From contig CAMKMX010000031.1 in assembly GCA_946414025.1 (NCBI GenBank), forward strand, positions 1-33,057: 33,057 nt of DNA, written 5' to 3'. The notes beneath the pieces are model-generated. The model saw nothing but the letters and a program-made list of their open reading frames with translations. It searched no databases and had not been told where the DNA came from. This stretch comes from an uncultured Fibrobacter sp. (GTDB taxonomy: Bacteria > Fibrobacterota > Fibrobacteria > Fibrobacterales > Fibrobacteraceae). Shown here in pieces: positions 22,188 through 30,877 of the stretch. The position numbers were made by a program, and so were the translations under genes. Numbering within the stretch: the first letter of the stretch is position 1; every line of letters begins with the position of its first letter.

Positions 22188-23264
22188 ATGGACTTGCCGA
22201 TATTCAAAACAATTGAAGAAAAAAGAAAGGCCTATGATTATAGGCAAGCATCTTCCTTTGAAGATGCACTAAACACACTTCAACAAGTCTCTGCCGAAGG
22301 CAAAGAAAAAGTGTTCTTTCGTGGCTTAGCTGAAGGATCATGGAAAATCTTCTCTTTTGCTCAACGCGAGTGGATAACGAAAGAATTGCATCATCGTTTT
22401 AGTAGTTTTGATGAATACATTTCCTCATTTCTTGAATACACAAAAGCAACTGAAAGCATTCGGCTAAATCACATCTGCAAGGTTGTTGCGGATCCGAGCA
22501 TCTTTTCAGTTTTGCAGCATTATGGGGCCCCAACACCATTTGTTGATTGGACCTCTGATTACAAAGTGGCTTTATATTTTGCAACCCAGTCATCCAATGG
22601 AATGTGTACCGGTTATGAAACAAATTCATTTGTTTCTGTCTATTTGATCACTTTGGGAAAAGGCGCTTCTACACCAAGCAACGATTTAACGAGCTTTGCA
22701 GATATAATTAAGCAACATAGAGCAAATATGAACGCAATCATTACGGAAAACGGAAATATTCCTGGTAGCAATTATACTGATGCTACATTCTTTGGCATAT
22801 GGAAAAAAATACAGCCTTGGATGGAAGAGGCCCAAGATGAAGAATTTATGCAAATTTCGAATCCTCGCTCTGATTTACAATGCGGAGCCTTCGTATATAC
22901 ACCGGAAAGTGAAAAACCGTTAAATGAAATATTTCTAGGAAATAAAATCACCGATGATGATTGTACAACATCAGGAACAAGTCTTCTTCCTCCAGAAGAT
23001 CCAAGTATTACGTATTTCAAGCCCACACTACCACTTAATGATGGCGGTAATTCAGCGGCAAGACAATATTATCCTAAAATAAAATGCCTTGACATCCATA
23101 AGTCTGTTGCTCCCCAGATTCAAAAATACTTGCGAGATAAGAAAATTAATTCTTCTTCGCTAGGTCTTGATTCTGATAATTGGGGTACTGCCACTTACAA
23201 GTCCTTTCTAGAAAATCATCATCTGCGAAATAACTTGGTTAAAAAAGGAGCAAATTATGCCTAA
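22188..23264 (+). CDS. FRG-domain protein
   Basis: 358 residues. The FRG signature is complete: VFFRGLAEGSWKIFSFAQRE (FRG at residues 44-46) and, at residues 109-133, LQHYGAPTPFVDWTSDYKVA followed by LYFAT. The domain's biochemical role is not settled; such proteins are frequent in mobile and defence-type islands. No signal peptide. It is clearly AT-richer than the core genes. A G-run (AGGGGGGA) lies about 10 nt before the ATG. Its end overlaps the zinc-ribbon gene by 8 nt, so they are co-translated. Confidence 0.85.
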   Translation: MDLPIFKTIEEKRKAYDYRQASSFEDALNTLQQVSAEGKEKVFFRGLAEGSWKIFSFAQREWITKELHHRFSSFDEYISSFLEYTKATESIRLNHICKVVADPSIFSVLQHYGAPTPFVDWTSDYKVALYFATQSSNGMCTGYETNSFVSVYLITLGKGASTPSNDLTSFADIIKQHRANMNAIITENGNIPGSNYTDATFFGIWKKIQPWMEEAQDEEFMQISNPRSDLQCGAFVYTPESEKPLNEIFLGNKITDDDCTTSGTSLLPPEDPSITYFKPTLPLNDGGNSAARQYYPKIKCLDIHKSVAPQIQKYLRDKKINSSSLGLDSDNWGTATYKSFLENHHLRNNLVKKGANYA

Positions 23265-23439
23265 ATGTCCCCATTGCGGTGCAAATGCTGACGCAGACGC
23301 AAAATTCTGTGAAGTTTGTGGGAAATCTACTTCTCAGACAAAACAATGCGTTGAATGCGAAAAGGAAATCCCAATAAAGGCTCGATTCTGCAAATACTGC
23401 GGTTTCGATCAAAACAAGGATCCCTTTGATTGGTCCTAA
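23257..23439 (+). CDS. double zinc-ribbon protein
   Basis: 60 residues with two CxxC...CxxC ribbons: CPHCG ... FCEVCG and CVECE ... FCKYCG, the double zinc ribbon (DZR) form. A strong AAGGAG lies 7 nt before the ATG and the gene overlaps the FRG gene by 8 nt. Such ribbons mediate protein or nucleic-acid contacts; here it probably works with the FRG protein. The C-terminus DPFDWS is acidic and aromatic. Confidence 0.8.
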   Translation: MPKCPHCGANADADAKFCEVCGKSTSQTKQCVECEKEIPIKARFCKYCGFDQNKDPFDWS

Positions 23440-23473
23440 CAGAAAGTAAGACTTAACATAGGAGAGACGGAAA

Positions 23474-24316
23474 ATGTCAAGAGAACGGAAAGCTAACTGT
23501 CGTTGTTGGAATTGTGGGAGAACCGGAATAAAGTATGTTACAGAGGAATATAACACCTATAACCACTCCTGGGAAGAGACAAATGAAGCACTTCCAGACA
23601 ATTGGGCGTATTATAGAGGCGATTGCCATTTCCTTCTCTGTCCCAAATGCCGTAGGGACCCCAGTGTCCGTAAAGAAATAAGTGTTGCATATAAAAAGGC
23701 AAGAACGATGTCGATTCTATATTATTTGTCTCTTTTAATCGCATTAAGTCTTTCCGTTCTTATTTTTTATTTAAAGTGTCCTATTGAATCATTATCAGAT
23801 TTATTAGATGCTTTAAAGTATGCTGCCATACCAATTGCTTTAGACGCTATTGTATGGGGTTTTCTTTGCGGAATCGCAGTAGGATTATTGGAGTCTGCAG
23901 TGTTAATAATTGCCGTCGTGTCTTGTATATATTTTTGTGATGGCAATAATACAATTGAAGAAACAAACAATCCAGAAACAACCGAAATCCCTAAAAAATA
24001 TTCTCCATATCTCAATGGCATAGACAATATTTCCAGCTTAGATGAACTAGGTATCTTTTACTACGATATCGCAAAAAAATTCAACAAGAACAAAATGGGG
24101 CTGAAAGGAACGCCAGAACAAATAAATGCCGGCAACAAATTGATGGTTTCCGTTTATGACTTCTTGGGTACATCGGCTAAGAACGAAGATATGCTAAATG
24201 TTGACAGTATGAAAATGATTATAAAAAACTTTGATCCAATATCCGACTACCGTAGAAAAAAAGCACAAGAGGAATTGCAATTGGGCGTCGAAAAAATACA
24301 ATCACTCAATGAATAA
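23474..24316 (+). CDS. membrane protein with N-terminal Cys cluster, unknown function
   Basis: 280 residues. An N-terminal zinc-finger-like set (CRCWNCG ... CHFLLCPKC) is followed by two or three hydrophobic spans between residues about 75 and 160 (MSILYYLSLLIALSLSVLIF; GLLESAVLIIAVVSCIYF) and a polar, helical C-terminal domain with SLDELGIFYYDIAKKFNKNK. No family recognised. It follows the zinc-ribbon gene by 34 nt, with GGAGAGACGG before the ATG, and has the same low GC content. It may be a membrane effector or sensor of the FRG operon. Confidence 0.6.
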   Translation: MSRERKANCRCWNCGRTGIKYVTEEYNTYNHSWEETNEALPDNWAYYRGDCHFLLCPKCRRDPSVRKEISVAYKKARTMSILYYLSLLIALSLSVLIFYLKCPIESLSDLLDALKYAAIPIALDAIVWGFLCGIAVGLLESAVLIIAVVSCIYFCDGNNTIEETNNPETTEIPKKYSPYLNGIDNISSLDELGIFYYDIAKKFNKNKMGLKGTPEQINAGNKLMVSVYDFLGTSAKNEDMLNVDSMKMIIKNFDPISDYRRKKAQEELQLGVEKIQSLNE

Positions 24317-24343
24317 AAAGCCTGATTTCGTATATTTTCATTG

Positions 24344-24949
24344 ATGATTTCACTGATGCAACAGATTACCGCTTGGCTTGGCTGGGGCAACGGCATTGGA
24401 GCCCTTGCCGCCATCAGCGGCATTCTAACAATCCTCGCCGTTCTAGCCCCGGTTGCCGCAGGGATGTTTCTTTATGGACTAGAGCGTCTCCAGCTCAAAA
24501 TCATCGGCATTCTAAATCACAGATTTGCCTACTTTTTCGTAAACTACATAACCTTTCCGGGAACATTCGTTCACGAGATGTCTCACTTGTGCTTTGCCGT
24601 GATAACAGGTGCCGAAGTTTGCGAAATCAGCATGTTCGAAAGCGACAATGGGCGACTAGGGCATATTGCTTACCGAAATCGCGGTCCCTGGTTCATGAAG
24701 TCGATACAGGACACCCTGACATCCGTCGCTCCAACGATAGTTGGACTTGCCATAGGATATCTCCTTATAAGACATCTCCTTACAGCACACACCTCCGTAG
24801 GAATAAGCATCCTATTGTGGTATCTGGTAATTTCACTTATCAACCACTCTACCATGAGCGATGTTGACCTTAAAGGCTACTTCTCGGGCGTGTGGGTTTT
24901 CATTTTACCCTTATTTCTGCTGTTCTTTGTGTCAGGATTGTTGGCTTAA
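24344..24949 (+). CDS. M50-like membrane zinc peptidase
   Basis: 201 residues, about five hydrophobic spans. HEMSH at residues 77-81 (TFVHEMSHLCFAVITGAEV) is the HExxH zinc site inside a span, and NHSTMSDVDLKGYF near residue 170 supplies the distal Asp of site-2-protease-like (M50B) enzymes. A role in cutting membrane-embedded substrates is inferred from the family. The frame also allows TTG at 24341; the ATG at 24344 is preferred, although no clear Shine-Dalgarno sequence precedes either. The GC content is intermediate. Confidence 0.65.
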   Translation: MISLMQQITAWLGWGNGIGALAAISGILTILAVLAPVAAGMFLYGLERLQLKIIGILNHRFAYFFVNYITFPGTFVHEMSHLCFAVITGAEVCEISMFESDNGRLGHIAYRNRGPWFMKSIQDTLTSVAPTIVGLAIGYLLIRHLLTAHTSVGISILLWYLVISLINHSTMSDVDLKGYFSGVWVFILPLFLLFFVSGLLA

Positions 24950-25019
24950 CTTTTTGACCGACACATTCTCTTGGCAATTCCAAGCCATCTATGATCTCAA
25001 AAAAAATAAGGGGAGACCT

Positions 25020-25514
25020 ATGCCTAAAAAGATAATCGCAACCAACGAGAACATTAAGAAACTGATAGAAGACGCCATTAAAGAGCATGGCTTAAACTGC
25101 GATTTGTCGTACATCGATGTATCCAACGTAACGGACATGAGCTTTTTGTTCCAATACAGCCAATTTAACGGCAATATCAACAACTGGGACGTTTCACACG
25201 TGACCGAAATGAAAGCGATGTTCCAATACAGTGATTTTAATGGGGATATCAGCAAATGGAATGTTTCCAAAGTGACCGATATGAGGGGAATGTTCTTCCT
25301 TTGCGACTTTGACGGCGATATCAGCGGCTGGAACGTCTCCAACGTGACCGACATGAGAGGAATGTTCCTATACAGCCCTTTCAGCGGAGACATCAGCAAT
25401 TGGAAGGTCTCCCCCAAAGTGAATATTACGATGATGTTTAAAGATTCGGCTCTTGAAGCATTAGGAAAAATTCCCGCCTGGGCCAAAGAATCTGGAACTG
25501 AAAACCAGCCATAA
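25020..25514 (+). CDS. DUF285 (BspA-like) repeat protein
   Basis: 164 residues without a signal peptide. Four 24-residue repeats lie at residues 33-56, 57-80, 81-104 and 105-128, each of the form (D/N)VSxVT(D/E)M...F...DFxGDISxW, plus a partial fifth. This is the DUF285/BspA-like repeat, usually found in surface proteins and adhesins; here the lack of a signal suggests a cytoplasmic binding role. The ATG at 25020 follows GGGGAGA by 4 nt; a longer frame from 24861 overlaps the previous gene out of frame and is not used. Confidence 0.8.
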   Translation: MPKKIIATNENIKKLIEDAIKEHGLNCDLSYIDVSNVTDMSFLFQYSQFNGNINNWDVSHVTEMKAMFQYSDFNGDISKWNVSKVTDMRGMFFLCDFDGDISGWNVSNVTDMRGMFLYSPFSGDISNWKVSPKVNITMMFKDSALEALGKIPAWAKESGTENQP

Positions 25515-25523
25515 AGGATTCAG

Positions 25524-26162
25524 ATGCTCCATTTTTTCAAGAAAACGCCCAAGACATGGATTGACCAGCCGGTCATCGACTACCTGATGGGAATAAATCC
25601 CCTATTCGTCATTTATTACACGGTACGACGAGCCGGCAAGGACATTGACCTTGTTTTCCGTGACAAGAACGGCAAATTCATCGCCGACATCTACGACAAA
25701 GACGTTCACGCCATTTCTATCAGCTACCAAGGCAGTCCACGACACTTCATCTACCATGTGGACAAGAGGCTCTCAACAGAAGAATTGCCTTCGCTGAAAG
25801 ATTTCATCGAGAAGAAAACCAAGGATTATGCAACAAGTCAAAGTTCGCTCACCATCGGTCAACTAAGCGATATCCAGGGAGAATTTAAACGACGCCTAGA
25901 AAGCACTCTCGGAATTCAAGGCGTGGAGCTGTTTCCAAAGAACAAACTCGACACCTCCGTTGACAACAACATCCGCATATATTTCAATCAGCTTGACTCG
26001 GAACAGCGCGACCGACTTATCTGCTTTCTCAACCGACTAGACAAAAGATGCATCCCAATAGAAATCAATCTCTTCATCAACGAATCTACCGAAGAAGAAA
26101 TAGGCGCCACCCAGACCGAATTGGACATGCTTGATATTATTAGCCACCATAAAAAAACCTAA
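25524..26162 (+). CDS. protein of unknown function
   Basis: 212 residues, soluble, no recognised family. The N-terminal half has a strand-rich part (VIYYTVRRAGKDIDLVFRDK), the middle a charged helix (SLKDFIEKKTKDYATSQSS) and the C-terminal half another strand-helix unit (NNIRIYFNQLDSEQRDRLIC). It begins 9 nt after the DUF285 gene with AAAGGA before the ATG, so it is likely translated from the same mRNA. Confidence 0.6.
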   Translation: MLHFFKKTPKTWIDQPVIDYLMGINPLFVIYYTVRRAGKDIDLVFRDKNGKFIADIYDKDVHAISISYQGSPRHFIYHVDKRLSTEELPSLKDFIEKKTKDYATSQSSLTIGQLSDIQGEFKRRLESTLGIQGVELFPKNKLDTSVDNNIRIYFNQLDSEQRDRLICFLNRLDKRCIPIEINLFINESTEEEIGATQTELDMLDIISHHKKT

Positions 26163-26177
26163 AAAACAATTTTTCTC

Positions 26178-26208
26178 TTGACATTTGACCCCAAAAAAGC
26201 GATATATA
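26178..26208 (+). promoter_or_regulatory. possible promoter of the M15-like lipoprotein gene
   Basis: TTGACA at 26178..26183 and an AT box TATATATA at 26203..26210. The spacer is 19 bp to the first TATATA, longer than ideal. The box ends 3-5 nt before the ATG at 26214, which would give a leaderless message. Confidence 0.35.
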
Positions 26209-26213
26209 TACTG

Positions 26214-26960
26214 ATGGCTCCCTTTTTCCGCATAAAATGTCTTCTGACGTTTATTTTTGCCACCCTGCTGCTTTCGGGCTGCGGGCTCAGCGACGACACC
26301 CGTGAACAACTCAAAACCGCCATCGGCAAGGCGGCAGGTGAAGCCTGGGATTCGACAAAAGCGAAGACGGCAAAGTTGGCCGATGAAATTTCAGCAAAGA
26401 TTGATGAACACGGCGGGGCGCAGGGCATTTACGACGAAATCACCCAATACGTAGATGGGCTTTTCGAAGATTCGAATGACGGAAGCGACAGCAAAAAGAA
26501 ATCTGCCCAAAAGTCAAAGCCTAAACAGACAACGCCCAAGACTCTTGTCAAGCGAACCCCCGCTCAGCGGAACTACCACGAGGAAGTTCTGAGCCTCACT
26601 ACCTTAAAAACGGCTTCCGTAATCATCGACTGCCTGCGGCCCGAACTGGACACCGCCATAAATGTGGTGGTCGCCACCTACCGCGAGGTGTTTGAAGACG
26701 ACAACTACCGCCCCGTAATCACCAGCGGGAACGACTCCGACAAGCACGGAGAACGCTCCGCCCATTACGCATGCGCCGCCGTGGACATCCGGATCAAGGA
26801 CATAGAAGATATCGAAATCCGCAAGGCCCTGGCAAAGGCCATTACAGAAGACCTTGACACCCGATACGTAGTCCTCCACGAAGACGTCGGCAAGGCAAAC
26901 GAGCATCTGCACATTCAACTGAAAGGCGGCACCTACAACAGAAACGAGGTGTGGCAATAG
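26214..26960 (+). CDS. lipoprotein with M15-like peptidase domain
   Basis: 248 residues. Lipoprotein signal MAPFFRIKCLLTFIFATLLL then SGC, with Cys23 as the lipidated residue. A helical, then Lys/Ser-rich linker runs to about residue 110. The C-terminal 140 residues carry the M15/hedgehog-type zinc ligands: SAHYACAAVDIRIKD and HEDVGKANEHLHIQLK. Probably acts on peptide in the cell envelope. Its C-terminal pattern matches the membrane-anchored protein at 8409..9128. The frame extends upstream to a TTG at 26178, but the ATG at 26214 starts the signal. It converges on rsmG with 14 bp between the stops. Confidence 0.7.
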   Translation: MAPFFRIKCLLTFIFATLLLSGCGLSDDTREQLKTAIGKAAGEAWDSTKAKTAKLADEISAKIDEHGGAQGIYDEITQYVDGLFEDSNDGSDSKKKSAQKSKPKQTTPKTLVKRTPAQRNYHEEVLSLTTLKTASVIIDCLRPELDTAINVVVATYREVFEDDNYRPVITSGNDSDKHGERSAHYACAAVDIRIKDIEDIEIRKALAKAITEDLDTRYVVLHEDVGKANEHLHIQLKGGTYNRNEVWQ

Positions 26961-26974
26961 CACAAAGAAATAAC

Positions 26975-27775
26975 CTATTCCACACGCTCTAGGATGACCA
27001 GTGCCCGCTCCTGGGTGCTGTTGGGAATGGTGTAGAAGTGCTTGCCCACGAACTTGTAGCCGAAATCTTCGGGGTGAAAGGTCTTGAGTTCGTCGGCCAC
27101 GGCAGGGCCCTTCATAAAGAACACCCGGCCGCCCACCTTCAAGGAATTGGCGATGCGGGGCAGGGTCTTTTCCATCAGTTCAAAAGCACGGCTGATGACG
27201 CCCTCTACAGGGATTGTCATGCTGCGGCTGGTGACCTTGTGACCAAAAACGTCGATTCCCCTGAGGCCCATCTTCTCGATGACCATGTTCAAGAAATTGA
27301 TACGGTTGGGCCGGGGTTCACAAAGCGTAAGACGAATCCCCGGATTTACAATCTTCAGGGGAATTCCCGGAAAACCGGCGCCACTCCCCACGTCGATCAT
27401 GCGGGCGGGCCACTTGGGTACGTAGGCGTTTATAAGCGTGCAGTCGGCGTAATGCCGCTCCACCATGGTCTCGAAAGCGTTTAGGCGGGTCAAGTCCTGG
27501 TCGTCGTTGTTGGCCCGCAACAACTGGTGGAACTCCCAAATCTGCTTCAGGGTCTCGGGCTGGAGCTCTACGCCGTAATAGTGCAAGAGCTTATCCAGTC
27601 CCTCAATCGAGGGCTTCACCCGCTTGCCGCCAAACAGCGGAAAGTCGGTACGTGGTGCCTTCAAGTGAGGCACAAAGTCACGACCTGCGGCAGAGGCATT
27701 ACGGGAAGGTTGCCGCGCCACGCCGGAATTGGACCGTGCAGAAAAAGGCTTCTTGGACCAGTTTGAACTTGCCAT
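26975..27775 (-). CDS. rsmG: 16S rRNA (guanine-N7)-methyltransferase G
   Basis: Methylates G527 of 16S rRNA using SAM (GidB/RsmG family). The SAM-binding loop is MIDVGSGAGFPGIPLKIV; NRINFLNMVIEKMGL and VISRAFELMEKTLP follow as in the family. With 266 residues it is longer than usual because of a basic, probably disordered N-terminal extension of about 60 residues (KKPFSARSNSGVARQPSRN). The ATG at 27775 is chosen; the frame runs 29 codons further but that stretch holds the promoter region of the divergent gene at 27845. No clear Shine-Dalgarno sequence precedes it. Confidence 0.93.
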   Translation of the reverse strand: MASSNWSKKPFSARSNSGVARQPSRNASAAGRDFVPHLKAPRTDFPLFGGKRVKPSIEGLDKLLHYYGVELQPETLKQIWEFHQLLRANNDDQDLTRLNAFETMVERHYADCTLINAYVPKWPARMIDVGSGAGFPGIPLKIVNPGIRLTLCEPRPNRINFLNMVIEKMGLRGIDVFGHKVTSRSMTIPVEGVISRAFELMEKTLPRIANSLKVGGRVFFMKGPAVADELKTFHPEDFGYKFVGKHFYTIPNSTQERALVILERVE

Positions 27776-27844
27776 ATTGAAAAAATAAAAAAACTTAGGC
27801 TCTTTTCGGGACAAAAATAAGTCTATACATAGAGGAGGCTTATT

Positions 27845-29443
27845 TTGTCCAAAGATAGACACGAAAAAGAAGCTGGAGTCCTGCGCTCATCCGTCATTGC
27901 GGCGGCACTTTTTGCCCTGGGTGGGGTCGTTCTTGCCGCCCCGCTAGGCGAATCGAAGGTTTTCGACTGGTGGGACAACGGAATCATTACCGCCGAAGAG
28001 GCTACCGAAATTCTGGACCTGCTAGAAGAAGGCAACCAGGAGGAGGCCTGCCTCCTTGCACAGACCTACGCCCAGGAAACCTGTGACGAAACGGCTAGTA
28101 GCAAGACCCGCACAGGCTCCACCCTAGGGAAAATTTCCAGCGGCAAGAAGTCCGCGAAAGCCCCGACGCGCCCAGACCTTACACCTCACGGCTACGTGGA
28201 CTGGAAAGGCCGAATCGATTCCACAGGGCACCTGGAAAGTCACCGTACCGAACTGCAGGTCCAGTTCTACCGCTACACCCTGAGGCTCGGCTCCCAGGAA
28301 CTTCTCGCCTACAAGAACCAGGGGAGCGAGGCCTATTTCGGGGACATTTCCACACGGGAACTCCACAGCCAGATCCCGCTGGACACCCTCTGGGGAACGG
28401 CCCTCCTCTACCCCTTCGGAAACTTTCATGTGGCGGGCCTTCTGGACACCACCAAGACGACACAGTTCCGGCTGGGATACGGCAGGCGGAGCGTCGCCAA
28501 CATCGAAGCATTTTACTGGCACGGTTTTGGCACAGGCGGCACAAGCGGCACCAGCGGCACCAGCGGCACCAGCAGCCTTCGCGAAGGCACCGAATCCGCC
28601 TACCCGCCAATCAACGGCGTCCATTCCGCAGGCCTACAGACGAAATTCCCCTTCGGGCAGGTGGCCGCCTGGTGGCAGCATGGGCAGGAATTCCCGCTTA
28701 TCAAGGTACAGCTGTACGGCAACGAAAAGAAGGGACGCGACGGTGAAAACAGCGCCGACAACGCAAACGCCGGAAAAACCGTCAGCAAGGCGGGTCAGAA
28801 CGGCGCCGGCACCTCAGATCAGGGCGGTGCCGTCACCTACAGCTGGCGGACCACCGCCTATATCCATCGGGAAGAGTTCCCTAGGTACGCCCGCTTGAGC
28901 AAGACCATCCAAAAAAGCAGGCTCTGGGGGTCGCAAAGCCTGTCCGTCAGGGCTCCCGACCTTTTGGACACGAGAGTCTCCGCAGACGGGACCCTTATAG
29001 AGCCTCTTGATGCCGACACCATGGCGGTTCGGCTCAAGCTGGGAGCGGAATCGGGTCCTGAATTTTTGAGATTATCCGCCAGCGCTACCTGCCGAGACGC
29101 AGGCTTCAACTGCAGACAGACGGACTGGAAAGGCGGCCTGAACCTTACCCCCTGGGAACTCTGGGCTCTGGGGGCTTCTGCCCGGGTCCGGCACGACCGA
29201 CCCAAAGGTTTTTCCCCTCCTCACCTGGAATTTTCCTCAAAATTCATGGATTCTGGACAAAGTTACACGAAATTCACCTTTATTATCCCAAAGGGCCGCC
29301 CCCGGAACGACATGCGCCTGCGTTCGGAATTCCTGATTTCCGGAGATTACCTGGACATTTCCCTTGTCTGCACCTTCAAGGACGTTCACCGCCTGCACCT
29401 GACCCCGTTACGGGGTTTTGCCGAGGCAAAAGTGCGGTTTTGA
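27845..29443 (+). CDS. secreted protein of unknown function with coding microsatellite
   Basis: 532 residues. After a short charged head comes a signal-like segment (residues 15-32, SSVIAAALFALGGVVLA), then WWDNGIITAEEATEILDLLE as a helical segment with Cys nearby, a basic linker, and a long strand-rich part ending in ...GFAEAKVRF, so an outer-membrane barrel is plausible. A GGC-ACC-AGC codon repeat encodes Gly-Thr-Ser units in the middle. Start: TTG at 27845, with AGAGGAGG 6 nt upstream, a strong ribosome site that decides it; no ATG fits. Family not recognised. A terminator follows at 29586. Confidence 0.65.
   Translation: MSKDRHEKEAGVLRSSVIAAALFALGGVVLAAPLGESKVFDWWDNGIITAEEATEILDLLEEGNQEEACLLAQTYAQETCDETASSKTRTGSTLGKISSGKKSAKAPTRPDLTPHGYVDWKGRIDSTGHLESHRTELQVQFYRYTLRLGSQELLAYKNQGSEAYFGDISTRELHSQIPLDTLWGTALLYPFGNFHVAGLLDTTKTTQFRLGYGRRSVANIEAFYWHGFGTGGTSGTSGTSGTSSLREGTESAYPPINGVHSAGLQTKFPFGQVAAWWQHGQEFPLIKVQLYGNEKKGRDGENSADNANAGKTVSKAGQNGAGTSDQGGAVTYSWRTTAYIHREEFPRYARLSKTIQKSRLWGSQSLSVRAPDLLDTRVSADGTLIEPLDADTMAVRLKLGAESGPEFLRLSASATCRDAGFNCRQTDWKGGLNLTPWELWALGASARVRHDRPKGFSPPHLEFSSKFMDSGQSYTKFTFIIPKGRPRNDMRLRSEFLISGDYLDISLVCTFKDVHRLHLTPLRGFAEAKVRF
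28538..28573 (+). repeat. 9-bp in-frame tandem repeat (GGCACCAGC)x4
   Basis: Four units GGCAC(A/C)AGC encode (Gly-Thr-Ser)4 inside the gene at 27845. Nine is a multiple of three, so copy changes would alter a surface loop length without frameshift. Confidence 0.85.
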
Positions 29444-29585
29444 GACTAAAGGCCCTGTTTTGTTCCCAAAAAACACCTCAAAGGAAATGTTTGCTCATGG
29501 TTACACGGGTAAACAGAAAAGTATACAACCTATGGGCTTTACGCCCTGCCAGATTCTATCTTAATGCATACCCAAACACTCCCTT

Positions 29586-29625
29586 GACGTCCCTAGGCTG
29601 CTCCTTTGCCCAGGGACGTCTTTTT
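29586..29625 (+). terminator. intrinsic terminator
   Basis: GACGTCCCT / AGGGACGTC, 9-bp perfect arms with a 17-base loop, followed directly by TTTTT. It would end transcription from the gene finishing at 29443. Confidence 0.7.
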
Positions 29626-29631
29626 GTTGTC

Positions 29632-29651
29632 ATCCCCGCGAAGGCGGGGAT
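29632..29651. repeat. REP-like palindrome ATCCCCGC-GAAG-GCGGGGAT
   Basis: Same element as 32565..32584 in the opposite orientation, with the TGTC / GATCTC flanks. It sits directly after the terminator. Confidence 0.8.
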
Positions 29652-29684
29652 CTCATTGTCCTTGATAATTCTAGTTTTGTCTTA

Positions 29685-30074
29685 GTGTTTATCGCCGCCG
29701 CCATCGGAGCTGTCGCCTTCTTGCCCTCCATCGTCTTGAACATCGCCCTTGCCTGCGGTGCTCCCTGGGGAGCCTATGCCATGAACGCCCAGCACAGGGT
29801 TATCCCGCCAGAACTCCGCAAGGCCTTTATCGTGCCGACCGGCCTGCAGTTCGTGGCCCTGTTCGTGCTGCTCAGCGCGGGGGGAATCCTGCCCGAAATT
29901 ATCCCCTTCCTCATCACCCGGATTCTCGCCTTCTTCTTTGCGCTGTACGTGACCTTCTATACGGCAACGGTACTTTTCAGCACCAGCTACAAGGAACGCA
30001 CCGTCATGGGGAGCTTCGCCGTGGTAAGCGCCGTCTGTTTCTGGATCGTGGCCGTGGGCACCCTGAATTTCTAG
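29685..30074 (+). CDS. small four-span membrane protein
   Basis: 129 residues, four hydrophobic spans (IAAAIGAVAFLPSIVLNIAL; LQFVALFVLLSAGGILPEII; LITRILAFFFALYVTFYTAT; GSFAVVSAVCFWIVAVG). No family recognised. An in-frame TAG just upstream leaves GTG at 29685 as the only early start codon; there is no ribosome site, so the start is uncertain. It is 25 bp upstream of lpxA. Confidence 0.5.
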   Translation: MFIAAAIGAVAFLPSIVLNIALACGAPWGAYAMNAQHRVIPPELRKAFIVPTGLQFVALFVLLSAGGILPEIIPFLITRILAFFFALYVTFYTATVLFSTSYKERTVMGSFAVVSAVCFWIVAVGTLNF

Positions 30075-30086
30075 CCTTCCATTAGC

Positions 30087-30092
30087 TATATT
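30087..30092 (+). promoter_or_regulatory. -10-like TATATT 7 nt before the lpxA start
   Basis: TATATT ends 7 nt before the ATG at 30100, the same spacing as at 974..979. No ribosome site lies between them. Confidence 0.4.
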
Positions 30093-30099
30093 CCCTGCC

Positions 30100-30867
30100 A
30101 TGGTTCACTCCTCCGCATTTGTGCACCCTTCTGCAAAAGTCCACGAGACCGCTTCTATCGGCCCCTGGTGTCTTGTTGATGCCGGAGCCGAAATTGCCGA
30201 AGGCGTGGTGCTGGAAGCCCGTGTCCATGTGTACGGCGGCGTTTCTATCGGCAAAAACACCCGCGTCTTTGACGGGGCCGTCCTGGGGGCTCCTCCCCAA
30301 GACCTGAAATATGCCGGAGAACCCACCCGGCTAGAAATCGGCGAGAACTGCATCATCCGGGAATACTGCACTCTGAACCGGGGTACGGCACAGGGCGGTG
30401 GAGTCACCCGCCTTGCAGACAAAGTATTACTCATGACATACTCCCATGTGGGTCATGACTGCTTTATCGACGAAGGGGCGGTAATTTCTAACGGGTGCCA
30501 GCTGGGCGGCCACGCCAGAATCGGGCGCTATGCCACCCTGGGCGGAAACGTCGGAATGCCCCAGCGGAACCAGGTAGGAGCCTATGCCTTCGTAGGGGCA
30601 ACCCTGAAAGTTGAAAAGGACGTACCCCCGGCAAGCAAGGCCTTCGGGACACCTCTCAAATGGGGTGGCCTGAACCTTCACGCATTGAAACTCCATAGCG
30701 AAGAATTTTCCGAAGAACGCATCGCGGGACTAGACAAGGCCTTCAGGGCGCTGTACCGCGGCGGAAGGCCCATCCAGGATGTCATCGACGAGCTAAAGGC
30801 CAGCGGCGATCCTCTATTCAAGGAATTTTTTGACGAACACTGGGGCGGTTCCCTCATTCGCCCATAG
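30100..30867 (+). CDS. lpxA: acyl-ACP--UDP-N-acetylglucosamine O-acyltransferase
   Basis: First step of lipid A synthesis: 3-O-acylation of UDP-GlcNAc in the cytoplasm. 255 residues of left-handed beta-helix hexapeptide repeats (ASIGPWCLVDAGAEIAEGVV and following). Diagnostic LpxA stretches are LGAPPQDLKYAGEPTRLEIG, REYCTLNRGT and GVTRL...LLMTYSHVGHDC with the catalytic His region; the usual HVAHDC is HVGHDC here. The helical C-terminal domain (ALKLHSEEFSEERIAGLDKA) is present. It is followed 10 bp later by queH on the same strand. Its presence confirms a lipopolysaccharide-type outer membrane. Confidence 0.92.
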   Translation: MVHSSAFVHPSAKVHETASIGPWCLVDAGAEIAEGVVLEARVHVYGGVSIGKNTRVFDGAVLGAPPQDLKYAGEPTRLEIGENCIIREYCTLNRGTAQGGGVTRLADKVLLMTYSHVGHDCFIDEGAVISNGCQLGGHARIGRYATLGGNVGMPQRNQVGAYAFVGATLKVEKDVPPASKAFGTPLKWGGLNLHALKLHSEEFSEERIAGLDKAFRALYRGGRPIQDVIDELKASGDPLFKEFFDEHWGGSLIRP

Positions 30868-30877
30868 GATTGCAAAC

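Noticed and set aside
21902..22247. Overlapping short frames on both strands
   Set aside because: They are formed by REP-like and CTTCG/CTCAG repeats upstream of the FRG gene.
24861..25019. N-terminal extension of the DUF285 gene
   Set aside because: It overlaps the M50-like gene in another frame; GGGGAGA before the ATG at 25020 gives a better start.
29440..29685. 81-codon plus-strand frame
   Set aside because: It spans the terminator at 29586 and the REP-like element at 29632, and has no ribosome site.
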